Origin: Prinsepia uniflora
Lineage: Eukaryota > Streptophyta > Magnoliopsida > Rosales > Rosaceae
DNA length: 64,000 nucleotides
Assembly: GCA_032719365.1 (NCBI GenBank)
Contig: CM064872.1
Location: forward strand, 24,966,140-25,030,139
Direction: 5' to 3'
The notes beneath the pieces are model-generated. The model was not told the DNA's origin. It did not search any database and saw nothing but the letters and a program-made list of their open reading frames with translations. Position 1 is the stretch's first letter, and each line of letters opens with the position of its first letter. Made by a program: the position numbers and the translations under genes. This document shows positions 36,250-46,630 of this stretch, piece by piece.

Positions 36250-36425
36250 GATGAAGTCTTCGCGACATTTTCGGAATGCGAGTGTACCCATCACCAATCC
36301 AGGCATACCCCGATCCTCTAGTAAACCAACCGAACTAGGAGGTTACTGAAATCTTATTGATCAACTTTGGATCCTCTCCTTCCCGCTCATCGACCACTAT
36401 AACTCGCACGTCTGCCACCCAAGAA
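36250..36425. other. Unplaced 176 bp between E3 and E4 LTRs
   Basis: It matches neither the E3 LTR nor the E4 LTR by eye. It begins GATGAAGTCTTCGCGAC and ends just before GTCACAGTCAAGGGC, where the E4 LTR head starts. It could be filler from a deletion or an internal-domain scrap. Confidence 0.5.
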
Positions 36426-36575
36426 GTCACAGTCACAGTCAAGGGCTAACACTCAACCAATCAGTAATTCAAAAAGTCAACTTTTCATCTACTATTCACA
36501 AGGGCAAAATCGTCCAGTTACACAAAATTTTACAAAATTACCTTTTTACCCTTCCCGAAGGTACGGGTTGTTACA
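36426..36575 (-). mobile_element. E4 3' LTR, only the first 150 bp left
   Basis: Nearly identical to 40497-40640 (GTCACAGTCAAGGGCTAACA through GGTACGGGTTGTTACA). On the minus strand it starts TGTAACAACCCGTACC after a polypurine tract. The rest of this LTR is gone. Confidence 0.85.
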
Positions 36576-37621
36576 ATCTACCCCCCTAAAAAGAATTTCG
36601 TCCCCGAAATTCCACAGCTAGTTCCCGACACCTAGGGTCTCCTACCTGGTAATCAACACTAGGTCAACAACAACTTCTCCTGGGTTTTCCTGTCTATCAT
36701 CTCCACCTTGGGTATTTCACACCATCCCCAACTACTGTTACCATGGTCAACCCTCTCTTAGTGACAACTGTCTGGTGTACGCAAGGGAAACTCTATGAAC
36801 AGAAAACAAAGGTATTTTACAATACCTCATATGGAGTACCCGATAAAATTCACAGAGCACATCCGCGCGTACAACCACCGCACCTCCCTCGACTGCTACG
36901 TCGGCCACTAACGGAATAAATCTACAAAGTCCTAAAGGCAAACTCTAGCTTGTGGGTTCTCTCCTTCAATAACCTCATATCGTTCAGTTATAGTCACTCC
37001 TTTCCAATTCCTTCCACGGAACTCACGAGGGTTCCTGACCATCCCTGCGACCTTAATCCCACCGATGGTCAACCTGTCCATACCGTTACGAAGCCTAGGT
37101 TCACCGAGCGTTAGCTGTTCTACTCTAATCACTCAACGACATCCTACCCAAACAACCACCACCTCGGCTGCACCTAGCAGCACCATCTCCAATCTGGCCG
37201 TAAATCGGCCCAAACCACAAGGACTACGATCTAGTAAGTCCATAGGGTACCTCAAACCATCCTTGTCGTTCGGGTTACCCAAACCCGCAATGACTCCTCA
37301 ACCTTACTGATCAAAGGTCACCGAGCCAAAACCACCTGGCCCAACCGGCCACCCACAATCGGCCTCCTTGGCCCCATATCTTACTAACTCCACGAGCTAC
37401 TCTCAGGCCCCTCGGGCCGACCAGCCTACTCATCCATAGCTCACCGGCTATGTTCCAGGTTACTTCTACGCTACTATCACTATGGTATCCAGGTTGCTGA
37501 CGGGCTGTTCCACATCGAGACATCACATCCACAGTAGTTCCACACCACCCCAGTCGACATACCAACGACTCTGGGAACTAACCCTTACGCAGACCTCTCA
37601 AAACCTCGCTCTGATACCAAT
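36576..37621 (-). mobile_element. E4 internal domain, ~1 kb, non-coding
   Basis: It starts at the PBS TGGTATCAGAGC (37608-37619, minus) and ends at the polypurine tract CTTTTTAGGGGGGTAGAT (36576-36593, minus), preceded by GGAATTTCGGGGACGAAATT. There is no gag or pol motif. Near the PBS, GATGTCTC...GGAACAGCCCGTCAGCAACC resembles the same position in E1 and E5, so it is probably a deleted member of that non-coding family. Confidence 0.7.
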
Positions 37622-40600
37622 TGTCAGGGCTCACCCCTAATCCCCCGGAATTAAGGGCTAAACCCCGCTCCCGTCTAACGTACGCATGACACGAGGGCTA
37701 AACAACCGCCTAACCTCCGTGTGACACGTAAGTCGGACAAGGGAGTTCCAAACCAACCACCTCAACAACCTCAAACTTCTCAGAGTGCGCAGAGTCTACT
37801 GTGGATCGTATGTGTGATGTCTCCATCTCTCTCTCGACCAACAGCCCGCACTGCAGCAACCTGGAGGGTATCGAAAACACGAAAAGACTGTGAGTGGACA
37901 AAAATAAAAGGCAAGTTCAAAACAGTTATCAGAAAACACATACATTTATACCCTCTGTTTTGAAAACCAATGCATGCATATCAATTACGTCATAAAACAA
38001 TATACGAAAACCAAAGCACATTTTTCCTTTTTCCAAAACCCGGGCCTCAGCCCAAATATCACCGGAAGCCATTATAACCAATAGAAACCATTTCATCCGG
38101 GCTACTGCCCAAAACATCATCATCAAGTCTCAGTGAAAACCCAAAACACATTCTCATTCATCGAACCTGCTGGATCTATCCGAGTCTTTAAACTCCCGAG
38201 TCTTTAAACTCAATCCAGGCCTTAATCATATCCGAGTCTTTAAACTCCCGAGTCTTTAAACTCAAGGCCTACGGGGGAAAATCAATATATCCGAGTCTTT
38301 AAACTCCCGAGTCTTTAAACTCAATCCGGGTCTTTAAACCCAATCCGGCCGGTCCCCCGTCACATATATCCGGGTCTTTAAACCCAATATCCAGATCCAG
38401 CAAATCCAATCCCAAAACCATTTAAAATCATTTTCCATTTCCATATCCAAACCCGAATCCGAAACCACTGGTCTGATGCCCTTCCGGCATCCATAACCGT
38501 CATTCCGAATCCAGACCCAGAACTCATTTCCTTCTCATTTCCCGGTCCGAGTCCGCAACCATCATTCTGTAAGCTAGCATCCGGAATAACCATTCCGAAC
38601 CCAAACCCGAAATCTACTTCAAGTCCCGAATCGGATCCCGAATCGTCACCCGGGATTTCGATTCCGAAACCCGAAATCACGTTCTTAAAACCACTTTTCT
38701 AAACTGGGCCTCTAAGCCCGAAGTCACTTTTCAAAATCCTTTTACTTTCATTGAAATCAAATCGTATTTCAAATCCTGAAATCAATCATTAAAACCAGGT
38801 TCAAATCACATTATCCGTCAAATCTCGTAAAACGTAAAATACCGTAATTTCCTCGAAAAACGTGCACAAACCGTAAACCATCACAATCATAAATCAAATC
38901 ATAGAATCAAGTATAGGAAAACATATATGCATGCATTAAGAGTTAGAAAGCAAAGTCCACTCACAGACCATTTCAGCGTTGCCTCGATACACGCGCACTT
39001 TTACCGTCCCCGGCCATTCACTATCCTCGGTTTCCCCCGAACCTGTCCAAGTCCCAATATAAGGTCACTAACTGATTTACGATACTCATACTAAAACCTC
39101 ATAATTTTCCCGTATTTTTAACTATTTTTAACCCAGCCCTAAAAACTTCGGACAGCCCGAAACATATCGAGACGATGTCCGATCGACTCGAAACCAACGC
39201 CAAAATGTTCGTTACATCAAATACTTTAAAAGTCATGTTGACTAATTTCCCAAATTACCCCTCACGCGCCCCCACGCACGTCCAGAAGGTTCTGCGCGTG
39301 AAATCCACGCGCGTGAACAGTGTCACCAACAACCTCAGGTGAACCCGGTTCACCTGGTTTGAACCGGTCCGGTCCAGCCGTGAACCGGCGTTCACGGTTT
39401 TCATCCCATTTTCATCCATTTTTAATCCCGTTGAATCCCTTAGTTTCGTCCTAACCTTCTTAATCCATTCCCCACCAGAAAACCCAACATCGAAGTCCTT
39501 AGCTCGTCGACTTCGAATTTGAAAACATTTACCCGAAACCCCTGTTTCGGTTCCCAGCTAATCCAACCTTCCCCCCATCGCGACAACAACTTATTCGACT
39601 CCTAGGGACCTCCTGAGTCTCATAACACCCACCAAAAGCCTCGACTCGTACCCAAAATCCACAACTATTGAATTAAACCAAACTGGGAAAAACAGAGGAC
39701 CGTGGGCAATTACCTGTTTCTGGTCTCCGCCGTGCACGCCGCCGTGCTCCTCTCGGTTCACAAAGCTCCGCTCAGGTCTCTGAACACTTCCCCCCGTCCA
39801 GTTGGGGAGATTGGTCGATCGGGGTGCACAACCGTGCACAAAACCCCTGCCCTGTTCTCTGGTTTTTCCTTACTTCTCACACACCTCACATACTCATCGT
39901 CACGCCCAAATCCTCACAGATACAATCACTCCCTCTCCTAGCTCTCCTTTGAACATCACAGAGCCTCACAACACTCACCCGGTTCGATCAATTCCTCCCT
40001 CAGCTCACCTCTGTTTTTTCCCCCTTCGGCTAAACGCAACACACACACACGACACAATTTTAAACACACTCATGCACGGCCTAGAACCCACTAGAGCCCT
40101 GCCACATGTCACAATCTTCTCCCTTCTCACACAAAATCTCCTTTCTGCCTTGGACAAGTGTCCCAATCCGATTGCACCATGCCCCCCAGCCAAAAGACCA
40201 AAATACCCTTCTTAACTTCAAAATTACCATTTTACCCTTACCGTTTTAGACCCGTAACTTGCCCGTCCTAACTCCGATAAACACGTGCCGCCTGTCGTTG
40301 AATTCAGGACGACGAGATCTACCCAACGGTCCAAGGTCAACACGTCAAAACTCGGTCGTAGGAAAAGTCAACTCTTTCCTCCCTAATCTAGTCAAATTAC
40401 GGTTATGCCCTCAACCTTCCGAACATCATAACTTTTCCTCTGGTTGTCCGAATCGAACCTGCCACCTGTCTACGGACTCGTGACGTCCTAAACTACGTCA
40501 CAGTCAAGGGCTAACACTCAACCAATCAGTAATTCAAAAAGTCAACTTTTCATCTACTATTCACAAGGGCAAAATCGTCCAGTTACACAAAATTTTACAA

Positions 40601-40640
40601 AATTACCTTTTTACCCTTCCCGAAGGTACGGGTTGTTACA
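37622..40640 (-). mobile_element. E4 5' LTR (3019 bp)
   Basis: On the minus strand it starts TGTAACAACCC at 40640 and ends GAGCCCTGACA at 37622, next to the PBS. It carries two shared blocks (GCCGCCTGTCGTTGAATTC at 40288 and GCCACCTGTCTACGGACTC at 40460). It also has the GAGTCTTTAAACTC array, and its order is strikingly like the E7 LTR (59374-62254), for example GGTAGATCTCGTCG and CGACAGGCGGCACGTGTT. E4 and E7 therefore have LTRs of one family. Confidence 0.9.
38182..38385. repeat. Array of GAGTCTTTAAACTC near-palindromes (E4 LTR)
   Basis: There are six GAGTCTTTAAACTC and two GGGTCTTTAAACCC copies, mostly in close pairs. The order of pairs and spacers matches the E7 LTR (61475-61688). Confidence 0.9.
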
Positions 40641-40920
40641 GGTAATCCCATCCAAACACGTAGATGGAAATGTCTGCCACCAGCCCTGTGCAGACCAAAC
40701 CAAGAAACACTCTGTTATTTGTACAAAACACTCTGATATTTGTACAAAACACTCAAGACTAGCAGAACCATGCCCTCATGAGCGCAACCCAACGTCCGTG
40801 CAATCTGCTCCAAGCCTATAATCCACTGATCGACCACCATGTGTTCCGATCCATCACCATCCTGGGATCCAACCCACTAGTAACTCTACGGCTCCAAGCC
40901 GCTGGGTACACACAAAAATC
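40641..40920 (-). mobile_element. Fragment of the E1/E5-type non-coding internal domain
   Basis: CCACTAGTAACTCTACGGCTCCAAG resembles the E5 stretch around 53085-53115 (CCATCAGTAACCATGCGGCTC). Short TTTGTACAAAACACTCTG duplications lie at 40718-40760. No gene is present. Confidence 0.4.
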
Positions 40921-41215
40921 GGACCTTATTGGACGTTGTATGAGAATGTTACGGGTTACAAAAGGTTCGATTAGATTTTAGGGCCACACGTTATTCGAGG
41001 AAGTTGACTTTTAGTTTATTTTTAGTGGGACCCAAAATATCCATTCTAGACCAATGGATGAGTGACAGGTGTTACTCATCCCATTGGTCCAAATCCCGAC
41101 ATCCTTGTACATCTTCCTTCTCCTTTGTTCATCCACCCGAAAACCCACACCCCATTTCATTCCATCATATTCCTCTTCCTTCTCTTCTGCTATGAGGAGC
41201 TCAGAGTGAGAATGA
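40921..41215 (+). mobile_element. Plus-strand LTR fragment (partner of 46120-46414)
   Basis: It shares TTATTCGAGGAAGTTGACTT, CCATTCTAGACCAATGGA and the CATCCTTGTACATC region with 46140-46414. Both copies are followed at the same point by another LTR head. Confidence 0.7.
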
Positions 41216-41793
41216 GTGTCATGACCCGTAAAGTTGGACAACATCAAATCGAGAATTTGAAAGGGAAATGACAATTTTACCCTTAAGTTAAGTGGTCAAA
41301 AGTTGATTTTTTTTCTTTCGAATATTTTTTAGACTTTCCGTAACGACCGTTGTGTAGGTCTCGGAATCCTGAGTCCGTAGGCATGCGGCACGTCAAAATT
41401 GGAGTTTAGACGGACTAGTTACAGGTTTGAGAAGGGCATGGGTATTTTGGTAATTATGCAAGAAAAGGGCAAAATTGTCTTTTTCATGATTTTACTGAGT
41501 CACTATGTTTTGATAGGAATGTGACCTCTATCACCATAGTAATGGGATTGCTGTCATACCAAGTGGGGATTAACTATGGCCATGTGTGCGTGTATGATTG
41601 TGTATGTGTGTGTTTGTGCTTTGAAACAAAACAATTGAAACCAAAACAATTGGGTTTGATCAAATCTCCACAGCAAACCTTGAGAGAGAAAAAAAAAACA
41701 GAGAATAAAGAGATTGAGAGGGAAATAAAAGAGAAATCGGAGAGGAAAAAGGAGAAGAATACCCGGGAACTCGAACCTAGAGAATTCAAATAC
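41216..41793 (+). mobile_element. Plus-strand LTR head, truncated
   Basis: It starts TGTCATGACCCGTAAAG and follows the same course as 46415-46630 joined to 56082-56420, including a GT-rich stretch (41584-41618). At about 41793 it breaks and a minus-strand LTR begins. Confidence 0.7.
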
Positions 41794-43935
41794 ATTTCGG
41801 GAAAATACATTTCTACCCTCCAATTAAAAGCAAGCATGCATGCATCAGAAAACATGCAATCTCAAATGCTTTCATAAATAAGTTATGTTTTTTTCCAAAA
41901 CCAAAACACGTGAAAACATCTGGACACAAAACAAGAATCGAAAAAATGACCAATCTTCGTATCCATCATCAATCTCATCTCATATCATCATCAGTCACGT
42001 CATCCGTTGAACATGTGCAAATAAGCTCCAGGATAGCTCACGTCCGAGCACGCCGCCATGAACAAATCTACGGTCGACGTTCATATCGTTGCAACAAATC
42101 AATGACTGATGTCATATTGAAGCACTCCTGAGCCGAGCCGAGCACGACTACTCGTCAATAGGCAGTGCATCCTGACCTCTCTTGAGGGGGACACAATGCA
42201 TCTCGGAGGTGAGCAACATATCATAGGGACCTCTTCGGGGAAACACATTCACAACCGGAGTCATGTCAATATCAAGAGGACGGTCTTAGTGAAAACAGTT
42301 ATCAAACCTTGTAAACACATTTTCACTAACACTTTTCTTTCAAAACAATCATGTGTCCCACGTAGGGTCTCATCCGAAAACCAAATCTCATAAATCATTT
42401 CACCAGAATTTATTTCAAACATCTCAATAAGAGCTTTCACAAATTAGTTTCCATCAAACCATCGTAAAACACTGTCTAGAACTCATTTTAAAAATCACAA
42501 TCTTTATTTCAAATTCACATGGACTCACACTCTGAGTCAAACATCTTTCCAACAAGGTCACAAGCCCAAAACATCAATTCATAAATCTAAAAACCATTTC
42601 AGATCCCAATATTCAAATCCACAAATGATCATTCCAAGCATAATGAAAACCTTTCATTTCCAAACCATCATTCAAATCACTATTCAAATCACCTTTAATG
42701 AAATCTCAAGAACATAGAAAACTCGACCAAACCCCAAAGTATAACACAAATCATAAATCTCGAAATACGTGCACAATAACATTTTCCACCAAAATGATCA
42801 AAAATCATACTCAAATCATTATGTAATTATTTCATTTCAAACCATGTTCATAAGACATTTAAAACATTTATGCATGCAGCATTAAACAAATGTCCACTCA
42901 CATATGGTCCACGCTACATGCTCAAAACCCGCGTCGTAAGCTAATCTGAAGCTTCTGGAACCACTTGACCTGTCAAAGTCACACTCGGGGGTCACTAATA
43001 ATCCAAATAAGTCTGTATGTAAACACTCCCTAAACCCCGAAACAGTAAACGTGTCCTAAACACGCTTCCCGAGGTTTAAACCTTCAAAACACTAACCAAA
43101 TGATCTCTGATCGACCTAAAACCACCACCATTGGATTCAGAACATCGAAGCCTTTTGAACAAGCCCAATTTGACCTAGAAACTCATGTCCACGCGCCCTC
43201 ACGCGGTAGTCAAAGTTCGATTAACGATGGTCAACGCCAGTGAGCGCTGACGTCACCTGTTGATGTTAGCCTACTATCGACCTGCGAACTTGATCCGATC
43301 AAAACTCACTCAAATCTTAACCAAAACTCTCCATTATTCGACTAATCGACTTGTCTCTAACCCAAAAAGTGTTCTACAACCTTAACACTAAGAAACCATA
43401 CTTGAAAAACCTCAGCCTAAGCTTGACACTCACGGCCAACTTTCGAACGTTCTTCCAGGGCGATTCCAGGGTTCAAAACCATCCAATTTGGTCCCTGTGA
43501 ACTCGTACAAGCTCAGAGAACACAACCAAGGCTTGAGAGAACAGATACAACGCCCCAAAGTCCAAATCCGAAAATCCAACATACACGGGCTTACTTGTTT
43601 TTCTGGGTTTGTCGACCAGCCACCGCGGCTTCGCCATCCTTCACCGTCTCTCATGGCCTTTCTCACTTTCTAAGTCACTCTCTATTCCCACAGACCAGCT
43701 GTAGATGCAGAGGGAAAATGGGGAGGGGTTTCAGGTAGAAGAAAATGGAAGGAAGAGAGAAAATGAGATGGAGTTGTGTAATAAAGATGATGGCCAGAGG
43801 GTGGGTGACACTTGTCACTCATCCTATGGTCCCCAACCAGATATTTTGGGTCCACAACAAACAAACAAAAGTCATCCCTCTTGGCTGACTAAGAGGTCAT
43901 TCGCCCATCAATGAATGAAAAATAACTTTTTAGTA
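41794..43935 (-). mobile_element. Minus-strand LTR, both ends truncated
   Basis: Its landmarks appear in minus-strand LTR order: GCATGCATGCATC (41834), the GTCCACTCACA stretch (42891), GCGCCCTCACGCGG (43195), and GGGTGACACTTGTCACTC (43802). No terminal TGTAAC or CA is present. Confidence 0.7.
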
Positions 43936-45010
43936 CAAAATTTTCTAAGTGTCGATTGATCCGAGAGTCTGTCAATGTTGCATGTACTTAGATGTGTAAG
44001 TGTATACTTTGTTTTAAACTGACCTGGATATATTTGCATGTATTGAACTAAATAAATATATGTGAGTGTTTCACTAACCTAGATTTTTTTGCATGTATTT
44101 AACCTAATAAATTTATGCTGGTGTTTGGCTGACCTAGGTGTGTGGCTGCATGTATTTAACATAATAAATGTATGCTAGTGCGGCCTGAACAAAGTTGGTC
44201 TTCGTGAATTTAGATAACTGTATGCTTGAATGTTTCGACCGGTGTGCATGTGTTTAAATAAATGTATGTTTAATGAGGCTAATCGATATGGTTTTCGGTC
44301 TGCATGGTGTATGCCCTTGTAGACTTATCGAGAATGTGCTCAGTCCGCGTGTTTTACACGTAGAAAAAATAGTGTATGCCAGTGTGTCTATAAGGTAGCC
44401 TCTGCTCGGTATTGTGTTTTGAGCTTATGCCTTAGGAAAAATTCCTAGTGTGTAGGCATGTTCTTTGGTTGAGGACATACACAGACCTCGTGAGTGTTTG
44501 AACTCGGTGTGTCTCTCAGTTCCCCAAGTTCTCGATCGAGGCAGATCACTGACAGGGAGAGAGCAGAGATAAAATAGTTGTAAGTATTTGCACTTGTAAT
44601 GATTTAGTAACGTGGTCGGAGTGATAACAGGCTCTTATGTGCGTGTTTGATTGCTCATCCTACTCGTCTGTGTACCGAACCACTGATGTTTCAAGTGTAG
44701 TGGCTGGCCAGCATTGGTCAGTAGATCGAGTGGGTGGGGGTCTATCCGTATGTAGGGAATTGGTTTGCTTAACCAACTGATGTATGTTGTGTAATGTGTT
44801 CGGTTCCCCTGTACCTTGTTGGTTTTGTTACTAAGTGTTTAAGTGTTCCTTCATCGTAAATGTGTTAGAGGGTAGCTTGGTGTGTGTTGGGCGAGACAGA
44901 GTAGAATAAAAAGATAGAATCTTGTCATTGATAGTTTGTTTTGGGTCAGCTAGGACTCGTACAATGAGGGCCTAAGTGCGGCTTACAAGATTATGGTCGT
45001 TGGCTGAACT
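43936..45010 (-). mobile_element. 3' non-coding zone of a Tat-like element with tandem repeats
   Basis: It lies 3' of the decayed pol on the minus strand. At 44020-44280 about four diverged units of 65-75 bp repeat, with TTGCATGTATTTAACCTAAT and GTGTTTGGCTGACCTAGG. Tandem repeats between pol and the 3' LTR are characteristic of the Tat/Ogre/Retand lineage. Confidence 0.5.
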
Positions 45011-45890
45011 AAATATAGTACCTTTTGAGGTGGTCGACATTCCACAGGTGGCCTAGCATGAGTTCATCGGTGTCGGAGATTTCATATGTTCCCGGTCGGC
45101 ATATCTGAATGATTTTGTAGCGGCCGTCCCAGTTGGGGCCGAGTGTGCCCACTGATCGGTCTCTGTCGGCGTAGATTAGTTGGTCGATCTAGGGCAGATT
45201 GAACTTGTCCTTAAGGCATACCTTGTTTAGACCGCGCAGATCGCCTTGAGAACAAAGTGCATAGTACTGAACTTGGCAATTTTCGCCTTCATTTCCTTAA
45301 TCTGTTCAGCGTCGTAGATGCGTCTCTTCTGCTCGACTAGTTTGAAGCTCAGATCGATGTTGAGTCAGTGGAATATGACATTGATCGAGATGCTGGGCAT
45401 GTCCGTGTAGGACCATGTGAAGTAGCATTGTTGCATAGGAATTTGATCAGGTCGGTGTGCATAAATGGGCTGAGTGTTGTACTGATCATGACCTTTCGGT
45501 CAGCGAAGTTTTGTGAGAGGATGACCTCCTTAACCACCTTGATCGAATGAGGATGCGGTGTGGTTGAGTAGTCACACTGATCGTCGATCTATCTGTCCCT
45601 GATGTTCTGGGAGACTCAGGGGTCGACGGGTTTTACCTAGAAGGTGGACTCGGTGACAGTCATAATCTCCTTCAGTTGGGTCATGGCCATCACTACCAGA
45701 CTGGTGGAGTTGCAGGACTAAGCTGCCATATGGTCTCCTCGAAGCTGTTTAATACCCATGGAGGTTGGGGACTTCATTAACAGCAAGTGGGTGGAGACGA
45801 TTACTCAGAGTTGGTTGATCAGATCTCGTCCCAGAATGATGTTGTAGGCGTTCAGATAGTCGACCACCAGGAAAGGGGAAAATGTTGTAT
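45009..45890 (-). pseudogene. Decayed Tat-lineage Ty3/gypsy pol (PR tail, RT start, INT end)
   Basis: Read on the minus strand: 45875-45720 encodes VVDYLNAYNIILGRD and a GIKQLRGD segment, the end of the protease region in Tat-type elements. 45430-45230 encodes WSYTDMPSI and VEQKRRIYDAE, the start of RT. 45165-45009 encodes LGPNWDGRYKI, GTYEI and LWNVDHLKRYY, the integrase C-terminus. The catalytic RT, RNase H and integrase core regions between are deleted, and stops and frameshifts occur throughout. It is an old, inactive copy. Confidence 0.75.
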
Positions 45891-45964
45891 CCCTAGACAA
45901 CCAGATTAGTCGAGGCGTGATCAGATTTCTGGAAAAGGAAAAATGTTGTTTCGCTAGGTGACAA

Positions 45965-46414
45965 GGACAAATTAGGACTAATCGGGATTAGTCGAGGTGA
46001 AATGACGATTTTTCCCTTAGAAGGGGAAAATAATGACTTTTGACTCAAGAAGTCAATTGCACATGGACCGGGGTGCATTACGTAGATCGAGAGATTATGA
46101 GTACATAGACAAGCGGTACACCAAATTTGGATGTTGTACTAGAAAGTTACGGCTTACGGAAGGTTCGATCGGATTTTACAATTTCTCGTTATTCGAGGAA
46201 GTTGACTTTTAGTTTGTTTTTAGTGGGACAAAAAATATCCATTCTAGACCAATGGAGGAGTGACAAGAGTTACTTATCCCATTAGTCCATATCCCCACAT
46301 CCTTGTACATCACCATTCTCCTTTGTTCATCTACCCGAAAACCCACACCCCATTTCATTCCATTAACTTCCTCTTCCTTCTCTTTTCCTGTGTGGAGCCC
46401 AGAGTGAGGCTGAG
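45965..46414 (+). mobile_element. Plus-strand LTR head fragment
   Basis: It has ACTAATCGGGATTAGTCGAGG, a TGACTTTTGACTC stretch, ACATAGACAAGCGGTACACC (the shared block), then the CCATTCTAGACCAATGG region. It is cut by the LTR starting at 46415. Confidence 0.7.
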
Positions 46415-46630
46415 TGTGACGACCTGTAAATTTGGAAAAGGCAAACCAAGAATTTTAAAGGGAAATGATGATTTTAACATAGGTTTAAGTGGTCAAAAGT
46501 TGACTTTTTATTTGGGATACTTTTTGGACTTTCCGTAAGGACCGTTATGTAGGTCTCGGAGTCCTGAGTCCGAAGGCAGAGGGCACGTCAAAATCGGAGT
46601 TCGGACGGACTAGTTACAGGTTTGAGAAGG

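Noticed and set aside
36270..36280. TGTAC as the right TSD of E3
   Set aside because: It is 26 bp or more away from the truncated LTR end and a 5-mer match can be chance; kept only as a hint.
38182..38385. CRISPR-like direct repeats
   Set aside because: Eukaryotic LTR context; spacers are repeated and short, units are near-palindromes in pairs.
39802..40215. 137-codon open frame
   Set aside because: It is within the E4 LTR; low-complexity, stop-free by composition, not retroelement-like.
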